DNA of 30,065 nucleotides, taken from positions 1-30,065 of the forward strand of contig JADGJL010000231.1 in assembly GCA_027600665.1 (NCBI GenBank). Direction: 5' to 3'. The position numbers and the translations under genes are program-made. The notes beneath the pieces are model-generated. The model saw only the letters and a list, made by a program, of their open reading frames with translations. It was not told where the DNA came from and made no database searches. Source of the DNA: Irineochytrium annulatum (taxonomy: Eukaryota; Chytridiomycota; Chytridiomycetes; Chytridiales; Chytridiaceae). Below are positions 16,311-25,391 of this stretch, piece by piece. Numbering within the stretch: position 1 is the stretch's first letter; every line of letters starts with the position of its first letter.

Positions 16311-16333
16311 CCTGTCCTGAACATCAGGACAGG
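16311..16333. repeat. Perfect hairpin across converging stop codons
   Basis: CCTGTCCTGA-ACA-TCAGGACAGG, ten perfect base pairs with a three-base loop. The TGA stop codon of the MOSC gene is inside one arm; the AraC stop lies a few bases to the left. There is no T-run, so it may be a 3' end stabiliser or a rho-independent signal of poor efficiency. Confidence 0.7.
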
Positions 16334-16857
16334 CGAATGACCTCTATGGTGTCCCCCGTATGGATTACACCTTCCCGCTCAACCGAGCACACAATCCCAC
16401 GTTTTTTGCGAGCCGCAGGCACGAATTTTTTACGCAAACCGTCCTGTTTGTAGAATTGTTCAATCATTTTCCCCGGATGTACACAGGGGAGGTTCTCCCC
16501 TTCACATATTAACCCTGTCCCGTTCGGAAATAAAAGCCGCGTTCCAGCAGGCAGTTCCGTCAATCGATCAATGCCACGGACCAGTATGTTGGCACCCAGC
16601 CACTCTGGACGCACTTCAGGAATATTCATTTTCTCTGCAATAAGAGCACATTCTTCTTCGGACACAATACTGATCTGGCGGCGATTCGCAATGGGTGTAC
16701 CGCGCTTGTAGATTTTCTGACGTGAGTCCGCTGGACGAAGCAGACCATAATGACGGTCACCCGGAATTCCCGCAAGCTCAATATCGATAAAGGGGACAAC
16801 TCGGGTCAAAAATGTGGATGGATCATCAGCCAGCAAGACAAATTGAACCGTTCCCAT
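16324..16857 (-). CDS. MOSC domain protein
   Basis: 177 residues. GDRHYG at 33-38 and the later GANILVRGI, LPAGTRLLF and Cys125 in ENLPCVHPGK fit the MOSC domain, a beta-barrel named after molybdenum cofactor sulfurases that handles sulfur on a conserved cysteine. Proteins of this stand-alone size (YiiM-like) take part in detoxifying N-hydroxylated bases or in sulfur transfer. The ATG at 16857 has GGGAGGAG seven bases upstream; the frame runs to 16905 but no ribosome site supports that. It converges with the AraC gene with only 15 bp between stops. Confidence 0.85.
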   Translation of the reverse strand: MGTVQFVLLADDPSTFLTRVVPFIDIELAGIPGDRHYGLLRPADSRQKIYKRGTPIANRRQISIVSEEECALIAEKMNIPEVRPEWLGANILVRGIDRLTELPAGTRLLFPNGTGLICEGENLPCVHPGKMIEQFYKQDGLRKKFVPAARKKRGIVCSVEREGVIHTGDTIEVIRLS

Positions 16858-17122
16858 AGTAATCTCCTCCCTTTCCTCAGCAATATCACTTTCTTTATTG
16901 TTCATTATTACCCAGTGAATGGATTGCCGACAATCGGCGTATGCTTACCTTTGTACAAATCTTTATTTTTAACATTATAACTCAATTGGAAAATGATACG
17001 CATTTTAAATAATACACAATTAAATTGTTATAAATTAATTTTACTCTTTCCGTTCTCGTTGCAAACATTTATACTAGGATGGACAAGTAAATAAATTACA
17101 TATAGAAAGCAAGGTGTTTCCA

Positions 17123-17479
17123 TTGATTAGCATCATTTTTGTAGCTCTTGTAGCTGTCGAACACTTCTATATCATGGTGATGGAGATGTTCATGTGGACT
17201 CGACCACGCACAATGAAAACCTTCAATCTCACGCCGGAATTCGCCAAATCCACCAAATCGCTCGCGGCCAATCAAGGCCTTTACAATGGATTTCTTGCGG
17301 CAGGTCTGATCTGGGGACTCGTATATCCGGATGCTGCCGTTGGACAGCATATTCAGATTTTCTTCCTGGCGTGTGTGATTATCGCGGCTCTGTATGGAGG
17401 AGCAACGTCTTCACGGTCGATCATCATCAAACAAGGATTGCCTGCGATCATTGCATTGTTGCTGGTCCTGTTCCTGTAA
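17123..17479 (+). CDS. DUF1304 family membrane protein
   Basis: 118 residues and four membrane segments (about 1-20, 50-70, 77-95, 100-118). ALVAVEHFYIMVMEMFMW near the N-terminus and NQGLYNGFLAAGL in the middle are hallmarks of DUF1304. A TTG at 17123 is six bases past AAGGTG and gives the length seen in the family; a GTG at 17114 lies inside that ribosome site. Function unknown. A -10-like TATACT lies about 40 bp upstream. Confidence 0.85.
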   Translation: MISIIFVALVAVEHFYIMVMEMFMWTRPRTMKTFNLTPEFAKSTKSLAANQGLYNGFLAAGLIWGLVYPDAAVGQHIQIFFLACVIIAALYGGATSSRSIIIKQGLPAIIALLLVLFL

Positions 17480-17595
17480 TTTCCTGTCGATAGGTGCATT
17501 GCTGCGATTCATCTTAACTCCGTTATGGTAAGGTAGTGAATAGATAGCAGTGTACAATGACCAGAATCAATCTGGGATCGGAAGGAGAACATGTC

Positions 17596-18396
17596 ATGGG
17601 ATTGTTTGATAAGCTTCGGCGACGCAAAAAGGAAAAGGTGCCTGCAAGTGGTGCTGTCGAATCCACGAATTACAGTGAGACCATCGTGGGTTTTGTCCTG
17701 CTGGAGCGTGACGATTGTGATTTTGACCTCTTCATCAGAAATATGAAGAACGAATGGAATATTGAGATTGAGGAACGACCGGAGGAGGGCAATCTTTTTT
17801 TCGAAGTGAATGGAATGCAGGTGGTATGCGCTCATATTGCCGCGCCTGTACCAGATCGTGAAGTTGAGGAGAATGCCAGGCTAAACATCCTTTGGCGAGA
17901 AGCGGAGCAAGTTACCTCACGGCATCAGTCTCAGATTATTGTTTCGGTTCTGAACGCAACCAATGCAATTGAAGGACATGTTCTGTTCACTCAAACAGCG
18001 AGTGCCTTGTTACAGTTGGATCACGCGCTGGCAATATACATGGCCCCCCTTGTCGTGGAAGCCAGTCAGTATGTCGAAACCAGCCGTGGGATCAAACATG
18101 ATGAGTTGCCCGTCTCGCTCTGGATTTTCATCGGATTATTTCAAAATGCCGAAGGCGCTTCAGCTTATACTTACGGACTACGTAACTTTGGAAAAGAAGA
18201 GATGGAGATTATACAATCGTCTGAAGCCTTAAGCGATGTATTTGAGATGATGTTCATGACCACAACGTATGTGGTTGAAAACGACGTCACACTGCATGAT
18301 GGGGAGACACTCGGTTTCTCGGCAGAACAAAAGCTAAGCATTTCCCTATCCAAAGGTGTAGCAACGGAAGGTAACAGTTTGAAGATTGGCTTCTAA
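17596..18396 (+). CDS. DUF4261 domain protein
   Basis: 266 residues, soluble. After a very basic N-terminus (GLFDKLRRRKKEKV) the body contains the DUF4261 pattern: GFVLLERDDCDFDLFIRNM near 35-53, CAHIAAPVPDREVEENA, QSQIIVSVLNAT with the following H-LFTQTASALLQLDHALAIY block, and the LPVSLWIFIGLF and TYGLRNFGKEEMEI segments. The family occurs in Firmicutes and Proteobacteria, often near polymorphic toxin loci, but no toxin gene lies here. AAGGAG eight bases upstream of the ATG. Role unknown. Confidence 0.82.
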   Translation: MGLFDKLRRRKKEKVPASGAVESTNYSETIVGFVLLERDDCDFDLFIRNMKNEWNIEIEERPEEGNLFFEVNGMQVVCAHIAAPVPDREVEENARLNILWREAEQVTSRHQSQIIVSVLNATNAIEGHVLFTQTASALLQLDHALAIYMAPLVVEASQYVETSRGIKHDELPVSLWIFIGLFQNAEGASAYTYGLRNFGKEEMEIIQSSEALSDVFEMMFMTTTYVVENDVTLHDGETLGFSAEQKLSISLSKGVATEGNSLKIGF

Positions 18397-18435
18397 CTGA
18401 CGCAGGATTTTCACTTTATCATGTTACAATTATTG

Positions 18436-18470
18436 AAGCCATCCGGAGTTCATCCTCTGGATGGCTTTTA
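18436..18470 (+). terminator. Terminator of the DUF4261 gene
   Basis: AGCCATCC...GGATGGCT stem extended by GGAG/CTC pairs, followed by TTTTAG. The T-run is short. Confidence 0.7.
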
Positions 18471-18569
18471 GCTATTCAATCTCCTGCCAATGACAATATG
18501 AGAACAATCCCTGAATTTAACTTCGCTAGGAAAAAGTAGTCCATAAGAACCACTATATTATGATTTCAG

Positions 18570-18598
18570 TTTTCATTCTCGTTATAAAAGGGTATAAT
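18570..18598 (+). promoter_or_regulatory. Promoter of the STAS-like gene
   Basis: -35 TTTTCA (18570-18575), 17 bp spacer, -10 TATAAT (18593-18598). Confidence 0.65.
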
Positions 18599-18655
18599 TA
18601 ATAGGCTTATAGTCTCATATATTACATATTATTTTATAATCGAGGAGTTGCCTAC

Positions 18656-19015
18656 ATGTCTGTTAGACGTTTGGATTCAACTAAACCTATTATTGAAATT
18701 ATCTGGGAAGGTATTGTTACTCCTGAACATGTCGAACAAGCGAATAAAGAAATTCAGAGAATAGCGGCGCAATTGGGAAATTCGTTTGATGTGCTCGTGG
18801 ACATGAGAACGATGAAGGCATTTCCTCAGGATACCAAAGAAAAAATTGTGGAGCATCAGAAATTACTGCTAGATTGGGGTATGAAGCGGGCTAGTGTAGC
18901 TGTAGGCGGTGCGATCGCCAAAATGCAATTGAATCGAATTTCCAAGGAATCAGCGCATCAGACGGAATTCCAATGGGAAACGTATGACGAGGCTTTGGCA
19001 TTTTTGTTGAAATAA
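18656..19015 (+). CDS. STAS/SpoIIAA-like small protein
   Basis: 119 residues, soluble. The pattern EIIWEGIVTPEHVEQANKEI, then FDVLVDMRTMKAFPQDTKEKI, and a later ASVAVGGAIAKMQLNRISKES alternates strands and helices as in the SpoIIAA-like/SEC14-like STAS superfamily, and is close to proteins annotated as STAS/SEC14 domain. GAGGAG eight bases before the ATG. Such proteins often act in anti-sigma partner switching or bind lipids; no partner gene is adjacent. Confidence 0.75.
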   Translation: MSVRRLDSTKPIIEIIWEGIVTPEHVEQANKEIQRIAAQLGNSFDVLVDMRTMKAFPQDTKEKIVEHQKLLLDWGMKRASVAVGGAIAKMQLNRISKESAHQTEFQWETYDEALAFLLK

Positions 19016-19071
19016 ATTGAGGTACTACAACGTGAGTTCAAAGAAATATGTAATATGTATGTGCTTCACGT

Positions 19072-19107
19072 AAAAAAAGGGCGTTTCCCATGAGGAAGCG
19101 CCTTTAT
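19072..19107. terminator. Bidirectional terminator
   Basis: GGCGTTTCC / GGAAGCGCC stem (one wobble) with A-run on the left and T-run on the right. It serves the STAS-like gene and the converging GNAT gene. Confidence 0.85.
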
Positions 19108-19166
19108 TATGCAGGAATACTTTGCTTACCCTTGTTTTCTTACTTTATAGAACGATCGCTTATCCT

Positions 19167-19667
19167 TTAAGATTTCGAAGTACTCACTCGTACCATCGTT
19201 ACCGATGTACCACAGAGGCCTTTCTCCACAAACCCTGACCGCCTATACAAGCGAATCGCTTGGTTATCGGGATCAACACTGAGGGAGATTGCTTCAATTC
19301 CCCTCCGTTCCACCTCATCTAATGCGCTCTGAAGCAGTAAGGTACCTACTCCTTTTCCACGTGCATCTTGTGTTACAGCCATCCCCATCTCTGGCGTAGC
19401 TGCATTCACATAACCGTATCCCGCATTCTGATCCGTATAGAATCGTAATGTTATTGAACCTAATCTTCGGTTATGTTGGTCAACTGCAATATATCCGAAG
19501 TCTCCTTCCCTTCCCCATTCTTCAACGTATTTGGACAGTTCAGGTGTATGAACACTTTCGATTGGGAGAGGTTCATCATTTTCTCGTGTATGCAGGGATG
19601 CGTATAACATCTCCCACAGAAAAGGGATATCTTCTTCCTCAATCGGACGGACATGATAGTTGGTCAC
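19167..19667 (-). CDS. GNAT family N-acetyltransferase
   Basis: 166 residues. The acetyl-CoA binding motif A is MGMAVTQDARGKGVGTLLLQSALDE (94-118, with RGKGVG at 103-108) and motif B is NQAIRLYRRSGFVEKG (135-150). N-terminal VRPIEEEDIPFLWEMLY is typical for GNATs that modify amino acids, peptides or ribosomal proteins. Start codon GTG overlaps the upstream gene's TGA by four bases (GTGA), so the pair is translationally coupled; GGAGGAG lies 11 bases upstream. Substrate unknown. Confidence 0.92.
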   Translation of the reverse strand: MTNYHVRPIEEEDIPFLWEMLYASLHTRENDEPLPIESVHTPELSKYVEEWGREGDFGYIAVDQHNRRLGSITLRFYTDQNAGYGYVNAATPEMGMAVTQDARGKGVGTLLLQSALDEVERRGIEAISLSVDPDNQAIRLYRRSGFVEKGLCGTSVTMVRVSTSKS

Positions 19668-20197
19668 GGTCTTGTTTGCTCCTCCTTTAGTTTTTCAAAT
19701 AGGCGTTCCATCTCATTCAGGCTAAACTCATTAGTAATCTCGTATTCTTCCAGATTATCTCTTGTTTTCGCCTCGCTGTAGATTGAGAGGGAATGTTCAT
19801 TATAGAAGGTCAGTCCGAATCGATCGGTAAAGCGACCTTCTTTGTTAATGGTAACTCGCCACTCGTAGTAATGCGGATTCCTTTCGGAAACGTGCAATTC
19901 CCGAACCTTTTTAAGTTCAACATCCTTTAACAGCTTCAGCATATCCCTAATCTCGTTGGGATCTGTGATCGTCACTTCATCCTCATCATTATTCGGATCT
20001 GCACTTGAAACTTTTCTAATGGTCAGTCGATCCAAGCGATCCAGCATGCTCATATGATCTGTCACCTCAGCTCGAAACGTCGTATGTTTGCTAGGGATGT
20101 ACATCGCATATTGACCAGAGGTATACATACGCGCCACAATAGCTGCAACAACAATAATTGCAGCGACACCCATAATTATCTTAATTCTTTTAATCAT
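19664..20197 (-). CDS. Membrane-anchored protein of unknown function
   Basis: 177 residues with one N-terminal hydrophobic segment (about 7-24, followed by basic residues before it), so the rest probably faces outward or is exported uncleaved. The outer part is charged with the patterns VTITDPNEIRDMLKLLKDVELKKV and YEWRVTINKEGRFTDRFGLTFYNE, resembling small secreted Firmicute domains of the DUF5301 kind, but I cannot assign a family. GGAGGG lies about 6 bases before the ATG at 20197; a longer frame to 20218 covers that site. Coupled to the GNAT gene by a GTGA overlap. Confidence 0.75.
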   Translation of the reverse strand: MIKRIKIIMGVAAIIVVAAIVARMYTSGQYAMYIPSKHTTFRAEVTDHMSMLDRLDRLTIRKVSSADPNNDEDEVTITDPNEIRDMLKLLKDVELKKVRELHVSERNPHYYEWRVTINKEGRFTDRFGLTFYNEHSLSIYSEAKTRDNLEEYEITNEFSLNEMERLFEKLKEEQTRP

Positions 20198-20553
20198 TGC
20201 TCTCCCTCCACACACCACAAAACATATATAAAATGGTAATTAATGATACTTTCCAGTATATCATCATACTTCTTCTCTTCCATAGTTATTCTTATTTACT
20301 GCTGCTATGCAATCGATAATGTTTTGTTCATACTATGTTATTCTCTCAATACCACTAGTAGCTAAAATAATAATTTAAAATGTACGTCAATAAGCCGCGT
20401 TCACCCATAGGGCGAGCGCGGCTTATCTGTTATTTTGTTACCGTACATGTTCAGAATGTGAGGTCAAACGATACCCGTATCTCCACACAGGGATATACGC
20501 ATATCAACTTGGACTGACACCTTGTTAGGTTACATCGAAACAACCTAATTTTA
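20198..20553. other. Intergenic stretch between lacI and the membrane protein gene
   Basis: 356 bp without a recognisable gene. It contains the strong hairpin at 20390-20426 and a weaker stem TTAGGTT (20525-20531) / AACCTAA (20542-20548) just behind lacI. The promoter of the membrane protein/GNAT pair must lie in the A/T-rich part around 20230-20380, but no copy is clear. Confidence 0.4.
20390..20426. terminator. Strong hairpin, probable end of the iol transcript
   Basis: ATAAGCCGCG (20390-20399) and CGCGGCTTAT (20417-20426), with an inner CCC-ATA-GGG. The tail is U-rich but interrupted on both strands. It lies about 130 bp past the lacI stop, so it plausibly terminates the iol operon. Confidence 0.55.
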
Positions 20554-21561
20554 TCAGCGCAATACGCGGCCTGCCGAGTCTCTGATAACCAGCTCAGGCT
20601 TCAGCACAATCTTCTGCGGTTCTTTACGCTCATCCTTTAACTCTTCTATCAACAGGTCTACAGCGCGATGCCCCAGTTCTTCAATTGGCTGGGCTACAGT
20701 CGTAAGCGGTGGACTGGTTACCGAGGCTAGAATGGTGTTATCAAACCCGATAATCGACACATCCTCTGGCACACGTAGCCCCAGCTCTTTGGCTGCCTGA
20801 AGAGCACCGATGGCCTGAATGTCATTACAACAGAACAAACCTGTTGGGTGATCGTCCTCACGGAGCAGCAGTAGCGCCTCTTTTTTGGCCGAACTCAAGT
20901 CAGCTGCGGATTCTCGGATCTGAGTCGGTTCCAACGTATAACCTGCCTTAATCAATGCTTCACGGAATCCGCGTACACGTTCCTGACTGCTGCTGACTTT
21001 GGACGGTTCCGACAATACCGCTACACGGGTGTGCCCAAGTTCAAGCAGATGCTCCGCTGCGAGTGCCCCGCCGAGTATGTCGTCAATGGTGACCGTATGT
21101 ACGGACAGGGATGGCATATGACGGGCAATCAGAGCAACAGGTATCGATTGTTGCAGGAGGGGAGATAAAATTTCGGCATTATCGATCCCGGTTCCGATCA
21201 TCATGCCATCGACCCTTTTTTGCTGGAGCAGGTTCAGGTAACGCTCTACCCGCTCGTCCTTATTATCCGTACTGCAGATGACCACGCTGTAGCCCAATTG
21301 ACGGCTACGATCCTCCACCGCTCTGGCGAGTTCTGCAAAATACGGATTTGAGATGTCCGGTACGAGCAGCCCCAATGTATACGTCTGCTTGCCCGTAAGT
21401 GCAGCTGCGATTGCGCTGGGTTGATAGTGAAGGCGTTCCATGATCTCCATAATCTCCGCGCGCCGTTTCTCGCTGATCTTGCCTTTGCCATTAATGACCT
21501 GCGAGACGGTTGCAATGGATACCCCCGCCTCGCGTGCTATATCGTATATGGTTGCTTTCAT
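20554..21561 (-). CDS. LacI family regulator, probable inositol operon repressor
   Basis: 335 residues. The N-terminal helix-turn-helix (IYDIAREAGVSIATVSQVINGKG, 5-27) and hinge (about 45-60) are canonical LacI, followed by a periplasmic-binding-protein-like sugar domain from TLGLLVPDISNPYF to the end. It closes the iol operon, 214 bp behind iolB, and has its own plausible promoter (minus strand TTGATT, 16-18 bp, TATATA at 21582-21611). Sites near the iolD start (TTAAGCGCTTAA) have the central CG expected for LacI-type operators, so I infer that it represses iol and is induced by an inositol intermediate. B. subtilis uses the DeoR-type IolR; LacI-type IolQ is known in Geobacillus. The ribosome site GGGGAA is weak. 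Confidence 0.92.
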   Translation of the reverse strand: MKATIYDIAREAGVSIATVSQVINGKGKISEKRRAEIMEIMERLHYQPSAIAAALTGKQTYTLGLLVPDISNPYFAELARAVEDRSRQLGYSVVICSTDNKDERVERYLNLLQQKRVDGMMIGTGIDNAEILSPLLQQSIPVALIARHMPSLSVHTVTIDDILGGALAAEHLLELGHTRVAVLSEPSKVSSSQERVRGFREALIKAGYTLEPTQIRESAADLSSAKKEALLLLREDDHPTGLFCCNDIQAIGALQAAKELGLRVPEDVSIIGFDNTILASVTSPPLTTVAQPIEELGHRAVDLLIEELKDERKEPQKIVLKPELVIRDSAGRVLR

Positions 21562-21604
21562 TGTTTTTTCCCCATTTGTGCTATATATAAATTGCGTTAT
21601 ACAT

Positions 21605-21687
21605 GAATCAATTTCATGATACCTTTAGCTGCTTCAATCAAGGCTAAGTTACAGAAATCCATTTTTAGTGAGTTATGAAATTGATTC
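21605..21687. repeat. 13 bp perfect inverted repeat between iolB and lacI
   Basis: GAATCAATTTCAT (21605-21617) and ATGAAATTGATTC (21675-21687), with a 57 bp spacer. The arm nearer lacI contains the -35 (TTGATT on the minus strand) of the putative lacI promoter. It could form a transcript stem, or two operator copies for looping. Confidence 0.6.
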
Positions 21688-21775
21688 GCATACATCATTG
21701 TTCTCTTCTCATTATGCAGGGGGAAGTCTGCATACGCAACCTGAAGTGAGCACAATCTGCGTAGCATGAACTGTT

Positions 21776-22582
21776 TTACTTTTTCATCAACCACTCATGG
21801 TCAGGGTCGTTATGGAATTTCCAAGTTCGGGTTGGGCCAGCCATGACGTTCAGATAGTAGACCTCATACCCCGGAGGGGCACCTACCGGATGATATCCGT
21901 CCGGAACAAGCACCACTTCGCCATTCTTCACTGCCAACGTCTCATCTACAGAGCGATCATCCGTGTATATGCGCTGAATGGCAAACCCCTGCTCAGGCTG
22001 TACACGGAAATAATACGTCTCTTCCAGCAAAGATTCATCCGGAAGTGCGTCCCGATCATGCTTATGTGGCGGATAACTAGACCAATGCCCATCTGGCGTG
22101 AACACCTCAACAACGAGCAAACTGTCCGCTTCCTTTTGTTCCGGCAAAATGTTATGAATCTGGCGTTCCAGATTGCCATACCCTCGTGCCTCTACCCCTA
22201 CATCTTCGGGTGCAATAAGACGAGCCGGGTACGTGCCTTTACCGGGTGCAACACATATAGCGATTTCCAGTTCGGTACGTGCTGTGATCTGCACTTGATC
22301 GGAAGTTGAGACGTAGACTGAATACGGCGGAATTTTCTCGAAAACACTCATTCTTTTTCCGATATTATCCCATGTATGCTCTCGGGTACTTACATTGGCG
22401 AAACCACTGAGAAGCACCACACAGAGTTCCTGATCACCGCTCTCACGGGTTAGCGTCTCCCCTTCTGCCAACTTCGCTACCTGAAATCCAACATATTCCC
22501 ACCCGGCCGACTCCGGTGTTACGTTGATAAGTGTACCGTCTCCCTCCGGGTTGACCACGGGTTTCACAATACGTTCTGACAT
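21776..22582 (-). CDS. iolB: 5-deoxy-glucuronate isomerase
   Basis: 268 residues, full length for IolB, a double cupin enzyme that turns 5-deoxy-D-glucuronate into 2-deoxy-5-keto-D-gluconate. Metal ligands are visible in HWSSYPPHKHD and the downstream ETYYFRV glutamate. The C-terminus has the typical VLVPDGYHPVGAPPGYEVYYLNVMAG block. The ATG at 22582 lies 11 bases past AAAGGAG; a GTG four codons earlier touches that site and cannot be used. It sits between iolG and lacI. Confidence 0.95.
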   Translation of the reverse strand: MSERIVKPVVNPEGDGTLINVTPESAGWEYVGFQVAKLAEGETLTRESGDQELCVVLLSGFANVSTREHTWDNIGKRMSVFEKIPPYSVYVSTSDQVQITARTELEIAICVAPGKGTYPARLIAPEDVGVEARGYGNLERQIHNILPEQKEADSLLVVEVFTPDGHWSSYPPHKHDRDALPDESLLEETYYFRVQPEQGFAIQRIYTDDRSVDETLAVKNGEVVLVPDGYHPVGAPPGYEVYYLNVMAGPTRTWKFHNDPDHEWLMKK

Positions 22583-22694
22583 CTTGCTATCCACTCCTTT
22601 CTGTAGTCATCCACAACAATCTGAACCTTATAAAAAAACAAAACTTGGACTTATTCATGCGCTCTATCCAGAAAAAGTGACTTTAATCATCCAC

Positions 22695-23747
22695 TTATGG
22701 CGTTGCCGTTTGCGATTCCAGGGACAACCCAGGGACTTCACTCAGCTTCACAGGTCTTCCCCGCTCCATGGACATTTTTGCTGCCAGCGCAATTCGCTCT
22801 GCCTGTACTGCATCGTGGCCATCTACGATAACGGGTGTATCGTGGATGATCGCATCGATAAAGAGAGCTGTCTCCTGCACATACGCTTCATTGTAACGTT
22901 CCAGGAAAAAGTGTAACGGTTTGTCGCGCATTAGCCCGGCCGCTGTACTGATCTCAGCCGTATTCGGATGGTCATTCGCCGCTGCGGCGCTGCCCATTGA
23001 ACCAAATACTTCTACACGCTGGTCATACCCGTATACAGCCTGACGGCTGTTATCAATAACACCAATCGCCCCGTTGGCAAACGTCATCGTTACAATTGCC
23101 GTATCCACATCGCCATGTTCTGCAAAGACCGGATTGATCAACACATTGCCCTGAGCGTAGACTTCTTCCACTTCACTTCCTGACAGATAACGGGCCATAT
23201 CAAAATCGTGGATCATCATGTCCATGAAGATCCCGCCAGACACCCGGATATACTCCGCAGGTGGTGGAGACGGGTCGCGAGACGTAATTTTGATAATATG
23301 CGGATCACCAATCGTACCATCCTGCACATGAGCACGTATCCGTCTGAAGTTGTGATCGAAACGGCGGTTAAACCCGATTTGCAGCTTCACGCCCACCTTC
23401 TGAACCGCTGCTACAGCCGCTTGGGTCTGTGCCAGATTCATACTGACTGGCTTCTCGCAAAAGATATGTTTGCCTGCCTTGGCGGCCTGTTCGATCAGCG
23501 GCACATGTGTATCTGTTGAAGAACAGATCAGCACCGCGTCTACATTAGGCATCGAGATCAACTGACTGCTATCCGTTGTTACAACAGGGATGCCACGTGT
23601 GGAGGCCCATGCCTCCAATTCAGGACCTGCAAACAAGTCACTGATTCCCACAATCTCGGCATGCGGGTTACGCAGGAGATTGTCTGCATGAATTTTGCCG
23701 ATCCGTCCAGCACCGATGATGCCAATTCTCACTTTGTCCTTGCCCAT
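22695..23747 (-). CDS. iolG: Inositol 2-dehydrogenase
   Basis: 350 residues, Gfo/Idh/MocA family. NAD is bound by GAGRIG (12-17) in the Rossmann fold; catalytic residues are K99 in CEKP and D176/H180 in GGIFMDMMIHDFDMARYL. It oxidises myo-inositol to scyllo-inosose, the first step of the pathway. The ATG at 23747 lies eight bases past GGAGG; an earlier ATG at 23774 has no site. In this operon it is the fifth gene instead of an early one. Confidence 0.93.
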   Translation of the reverse strand: MGKDKVRIGIIGAGRIGKIHADNLLRNPHAEIVGISDLFAGPELEAWASTRGIPVVTTDSSQLISMPNVDAVLICSSTDTHVPLIEQAAKAGKHIFCEKPVSMNLAQTQAAVAAVQKVGVKLQIGFNRRFDHNFRRIRAHVQDGTIGDPHIIKITSRDPSPPPAEYIRVSGGIFMDMMIHDFDMARYLSGSEVEEVYAQGNVLINPVFAEHGDVDTAIVTMTFANGAIGVIDNSRQAVYGYDQRVEVFGSMGSAAAANDHPNTAEISTAAGLMRDKPLHFFLERYNEAYVQETALFIDAIIHDTPVIVDGHDAVQAERIALAAKMSMERGRPVKLSEVPGLSLESQTATP

Positions 23748-23816
23748 TCCGTTATCCTCCCTATGTGCGTCCATATGGGCTGAGCGTTCCCCTTAGCCCG
23801 AGTTATGCTCTGGTTG

Positions 23817-25292
23817 TTACCAGCGCGCCGTTACCATCTTCTTGCGAGTGTAGAATTCAACACCATCCGTACCATTGGCATGCAGATCACCATAGAAGGA
23901 CTTTTTCCAACCGGAAAACGGGAAAAATGCCATTGGTGCAGGTACGCCTAGGTTAATACCCAACATGCCCGCATCAATTGTCTCACGGAATTGACGCATA
24001 CTTGCCCCGCTGCGGGTGAACAGACACGCACCATTAGCAAAATCGGAACGGTTTGCCAGCTCAACGGCTTCCTCCAGGGTAGATACTCTTGCCACCGAAA
24101 GCACTGGAGCAAAGATCTCATCCTGCCAGATTTTCATATTACTCTCCACTTGGTCGAATACCGTTGGCCCTACAAAATAACCCGAACCATCTGTCGCCTG
24201 ATCCTTACGTCCATCCCGAATTAATGCCGCACCTTCCTGCTCTCCGGATTCAATGTAACCGAGTGTACGCTCTTTATGTGGTCCACGGATAACAGGACCG
24301 AGGAACACGCCCTCATCCATACCATTACCAATGGTAATACGATCTGCTGCTTCCACCAGTTTTTGTACCAGTTCATCAGCCACATCACCCACAGCCACAA
24401 CAACTGAACATGCCATACAGCGTTCCCCTGCTGAGCCAAAGGCTGCACTCGTAATTTCTTTTACCGTTAGATCCAGATCGGCGTCCGGCATAACGATGGA
24501 GTGGTTTTTGGCACCCGCGAGTGCCTGGACCCGTTTGCCATGCTTGGATGCAGTGGTATAGACGTATTCAGCTACAGGTTGTGATCCGACAAAGGAGATC
24601 GCTTGAACATCCTTATGTTCCAGCAGACCGTTCACGACATCATGTGCACCGTGTACAATGTTGAGCACGCCATCCGGAAGCCCTGCTTCCTTGAACAGCT
24701 CTGCCAGGCGGCCTGCAAGGAGCGGTGTACGCTCGGACGGTTTCAGGACAAAGGTGTTACCGCATGCAATAGCCAGCGGGAACATCCAGCACGGCACCAT
24801 CATCGGGAAGTTGAACGGGGTAATTCCCCCAATAACTCCGATTGGGTAACGATACATGCCTGACTCCAGTCCTGTCGCGATATCAGGCAGTTGTTTACCC
24901 ATCATCAGATTCGGGGCACCTGCCGCGAACTCGACACACTCAATGCCACGCAGTACCTCACCATACGCTTCGGCGTAGCTTTTGCCGTTCTCCAGCGTTA
25001 CCAGGCGGGCGAGCTCTTCCCAGTGTTCGACCAGCAACTGCTGGTATCGGAACAGAATACGTGCACGGCGTGGAACCGGTGTGCCGCTCCAGGACTTGAA
25101 CGCTTCCCGTGCCGTCTGTACAGCCAGATCTACGTCCGCTTGGTCAGACAGTGGCACATGTGCAATGACCTCTTCTGTAGCCGGATTCACAACCGGCTCG
25201 GTACGGGTTGCCGCTGGGGTCACCCAGGCACCTCCGATCCAGTTTTGTACCATTGTCGCTGTTGTAGACGCTTCAGAAATCCCTTTTCCCAT
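23817..25292 (-). CDS. iolA: Methylmalonate-semialdehyde dehydrogenase (CoA-acylating)
   Basis: 491 residues, also called mmsA. It converts malonate semialdehyde to acetyl-CoA, the last step of inositol breakdown, and methylmalonate semialdehyde to propionyl-CoA. Features: N-terminal QNWIGGAWV, glycine loop [12 protein letters not shown] in place of the usual GST motif, and catalytic C292 in GERCMACS. The absence of the general-base glutamate seen in hydrolytic aldehyde dehydrogenases is typical of this CoA-dependent family. AAGGGAG lies upstream of the ATG. It stands between iolC and iolG. Confidence 0.95.
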   Translation of the reverse strand: MGKGISEASTTATMVQNWIGGAWVTPAATRTEPVVNPATEEVIAHVPLSDQADVDLAVQTAREAFKSWSGTPVPRRARILFRYQQLLVEHWEELARLVTLENGKSYAEAYGEVLRGIECVEFAAGAPNLMMGKQLPDIATGLESGMYRYPIGVIGGITPFNFPMMVPCWMFPLAIACGNTFVLKPSERTPLLAGRLAELFKEAGLPDGVLNIVHGAHDVVNGLLEHKDVQAISFVGSQPVAEYVYTTASKHGKRVQALAGAKNHSIVMPDADLDLTVKEITSAAFGSAGERCMACSVVVAVGDVADELVQKLVEAADRITIGNGMDEGVFLGPVIRGPHKERTLGYIESGEQEGAALIRDGRKDQATDGSGYFVGPTVFDQVESNMKIWQDEIFAPVLSVARVSTLEEAVELANRSDFANGACLFTRSGASMRQFRETIDAGMLGINLGVPAPMAFFPFSGWKKSFYGDLHANGTDGVEFYTRKKMVTARW

Positions 25293-25391
25293 AGCCCTGT
25301 CTCCCTTCGCTTATGTGTGATCCCTTATGTTCAACTGATATTAGTGATGTTGATCTGTATGAGCGTGTTATTCAAAGTATTGCAATCTGCT

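Noticed and set aside
21597..21794. 65-codon frame between iolB and lacI
   Set aside because: It overlaps the iolB 3' end, has no ribosome site, and includes the inverted repeat; more likely a leader or spacer.
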